Part shown: positions 63,474 to 64,000 of the stretch, in pieces
Layout: every line of letters starts with the position of its first letter
Position numbering within the stretch: the stretch's first letter is position 1
Source of the DNA: Methanobacterium sp. BRmetb2
GTDB taxonomy: Archaea > Methanobacteriota > Methanobacteria > Methanobacteriales > Methanobacteriaceae
Direction: 5' to 3'
Assembly (NCBI GenBank): GCA_003491285.1
Contig: CP022705.1
Location: forward strand, 496,001 to 560,000
Length of the DNA: 64,000 nucleotides
Notes under the pieces: model-generated
Database searches by the model: none
What the model saw: only the letters and a program-made list of their open reading frames with translations
Told to the model about the DNA's origin: nothing
Translations under genes and position numbers: made by a program

Positions 63474-64000
63474 ATGTTCTCAGATATTCCAGTAACCTAT
63501 TTTGGTTGTACCCATAGATCTATTGCCCCTAAAGAGACAATAAAAAGGGTAGAAAATAAGCTTAAGGCTGCAGGGATTACTAGAATTGCTGAAATTACCC
63601 ATCTTGACCGATTAGGAATACCAGTTTATTCAGCAATCCGTCCTTCTGCAGAAGAAGGTGCAGTAAGTATTTATGCTGGTAAAGGTGCTACCAAAAGTCA
63701 AGCCAAAGCATCAGCTATGATGGAAGCTTTTGAGAGATATTCTGCTGAAATTCAAAAAGAAGATTTATCAAAAAAATTTATTTCTGGAAATTTTAATGAC
63801 TTAGAAAACTCTATAAATCCCGAATCGTTGATATTACCCCAAATTTCTTTTGATGCTGAAAAAACTGAATTATTGTGGGTTAAATCCATTGATGCGGGAA
63901 ATGACCAGGAATTTTTAGTGCCGGCTAATGCAGTTTATCATCCATTCACGGCTCCTGATACTTTTAGTCTATTCAAGTCAAACACCAATGGACTTGCCTC
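63474..64000 (+). CDS. YcaO domain protein, N-terminal part (runs off the window)
   Basis: The first 175 codons of a YcaO family protein. VTYFGCTHRSIAPKETIKRVENKL, GITRIAEITHLDRLGIPVYSAIRP, then YAGKGATKSQAKASAMMEAFERYSAE with the ATP-binding Glu motif. GGTAAT precedes the ATG. In methanogens YcaO, with TfuA, makes the thioglycine in methyl-coenzyme M reductase; azoline synthesis is the general reaction. The TfuA partner would lie beyond the window. The rest of the protein, including the C-terminal Pro-rich end, cannot be seen. Confidence 0.9.
   Translation, partial: MFSDIPVTYFGCTHRSIAPKETIKRVENKLKAAGITRIAEITHLDRLGIPVYSAIRPSAEEGAVSIYAGKGATKSQAKASAMMEAFERYSAEIQKEDLSKKFISGNFNDLENSINPESLILPQISFDAEKTELLWVKSIDAGNDQEFLVPANAVYHPFTAPDTFSLFKSNTNGLA

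Overview
The window is a stretch of AT-rich archaeal chromosome, almost certainly from a hydrogenotrophic methanogen of the order Methanobacteriales (Methanobacterium-like). The evidence is a complete A1A0 ATP synthase operon, archaeal TiaS, Thg1-like and XerA proteins, an AqpM-type aquaporin next to DUF2193 and DUF2180 genes, a class III signal peptide pilin, adhesin-like beta-helix repeats, and many HisKA_2-type sensor kinases. From memory, the order ATP synthase, citrate synthase-like, fumarase-like, tiaS, HTH regulator, serA, JAMM protein, thg1, aspartate dehydrogenase, PRC-barrel matches the MTH952-974 region of Methanothermobacter thermautotrophicus. I could not check this.

Layout. 1-4.4 kb: the end of a LonB-like AAA+ protein, xerA, tspO, a DUF523/DUF1722 protein and a class II photolyase. 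4.4-7.6 kb: bioY behind an inverted repeat that fits the biotin-repressor operator pattern, a DUF1284 protein, and a two-domain glycosyltransferase. 7.6-10.1 kb: a decayed DMT transporter and a membrane sensor kinase. 10.7-14.3 kb: a Fur/PerR-like regulator divergent from catalase, an archaeoflavoprotein, a DUF454 protein and a DNA-binding protein. 14.5-17 kb: DUF2193-DUF2180-aqpM operon. 17.3-23.2 kb: sensor kinase, response regulator, bacterial-type Lon, and an ArsR regulator with a 28-bp palindromic operator. 23.5-27.6 kb: tRNA-Gln, ATP-grasp protein, UPF0216 with an overlooked 49-residue membrane protein, MntP, two orphan proteins, DUF6448. 27.7-36.7 kb: A1A0 ATP synthase operon H-I-K-E-C-F-A-B-D plus DUF22. 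36.8-40.9 kb: citrate synthase-like, fumarase-alpha-like, U32-like and MmgE/PrpD genes that look like an uncharacterised organic-acid module. 41.1-53.1 kb: tiaS/HTH, beta-helix surface protein, a TIM-barrel-like protein, a trehalose-phosphate synthase-like enzyme, serA, JAMM, thg1, nadX-like, PRC-barrel. 53.4-56.9 kb: a hybrid sensor kinase broken by one frameshift and two stop codons. 57.2-64 kb: tRNA-binding protein, aldehyde dehydrogenase, pilin plus TadC-like protein, M24 peptidase, HIT protein, M50 protease, and the start of a YcaO gene.

The points most worth following are: the organic-acid gene cluster; the inferred use of ATT start codons by up to three genes with strong Shine-Dalgarno sites; the decayed hybrid kinase; the regulatory palindromes and direct repeats (bioY, katA, arsR, serA/otsA); and the single-hairpin rotor subunit with a Na+-type ligand signature. 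No CRISPR array, insertion sequence or prophage was seen. All family assignments come from reading the translations, without database searches.
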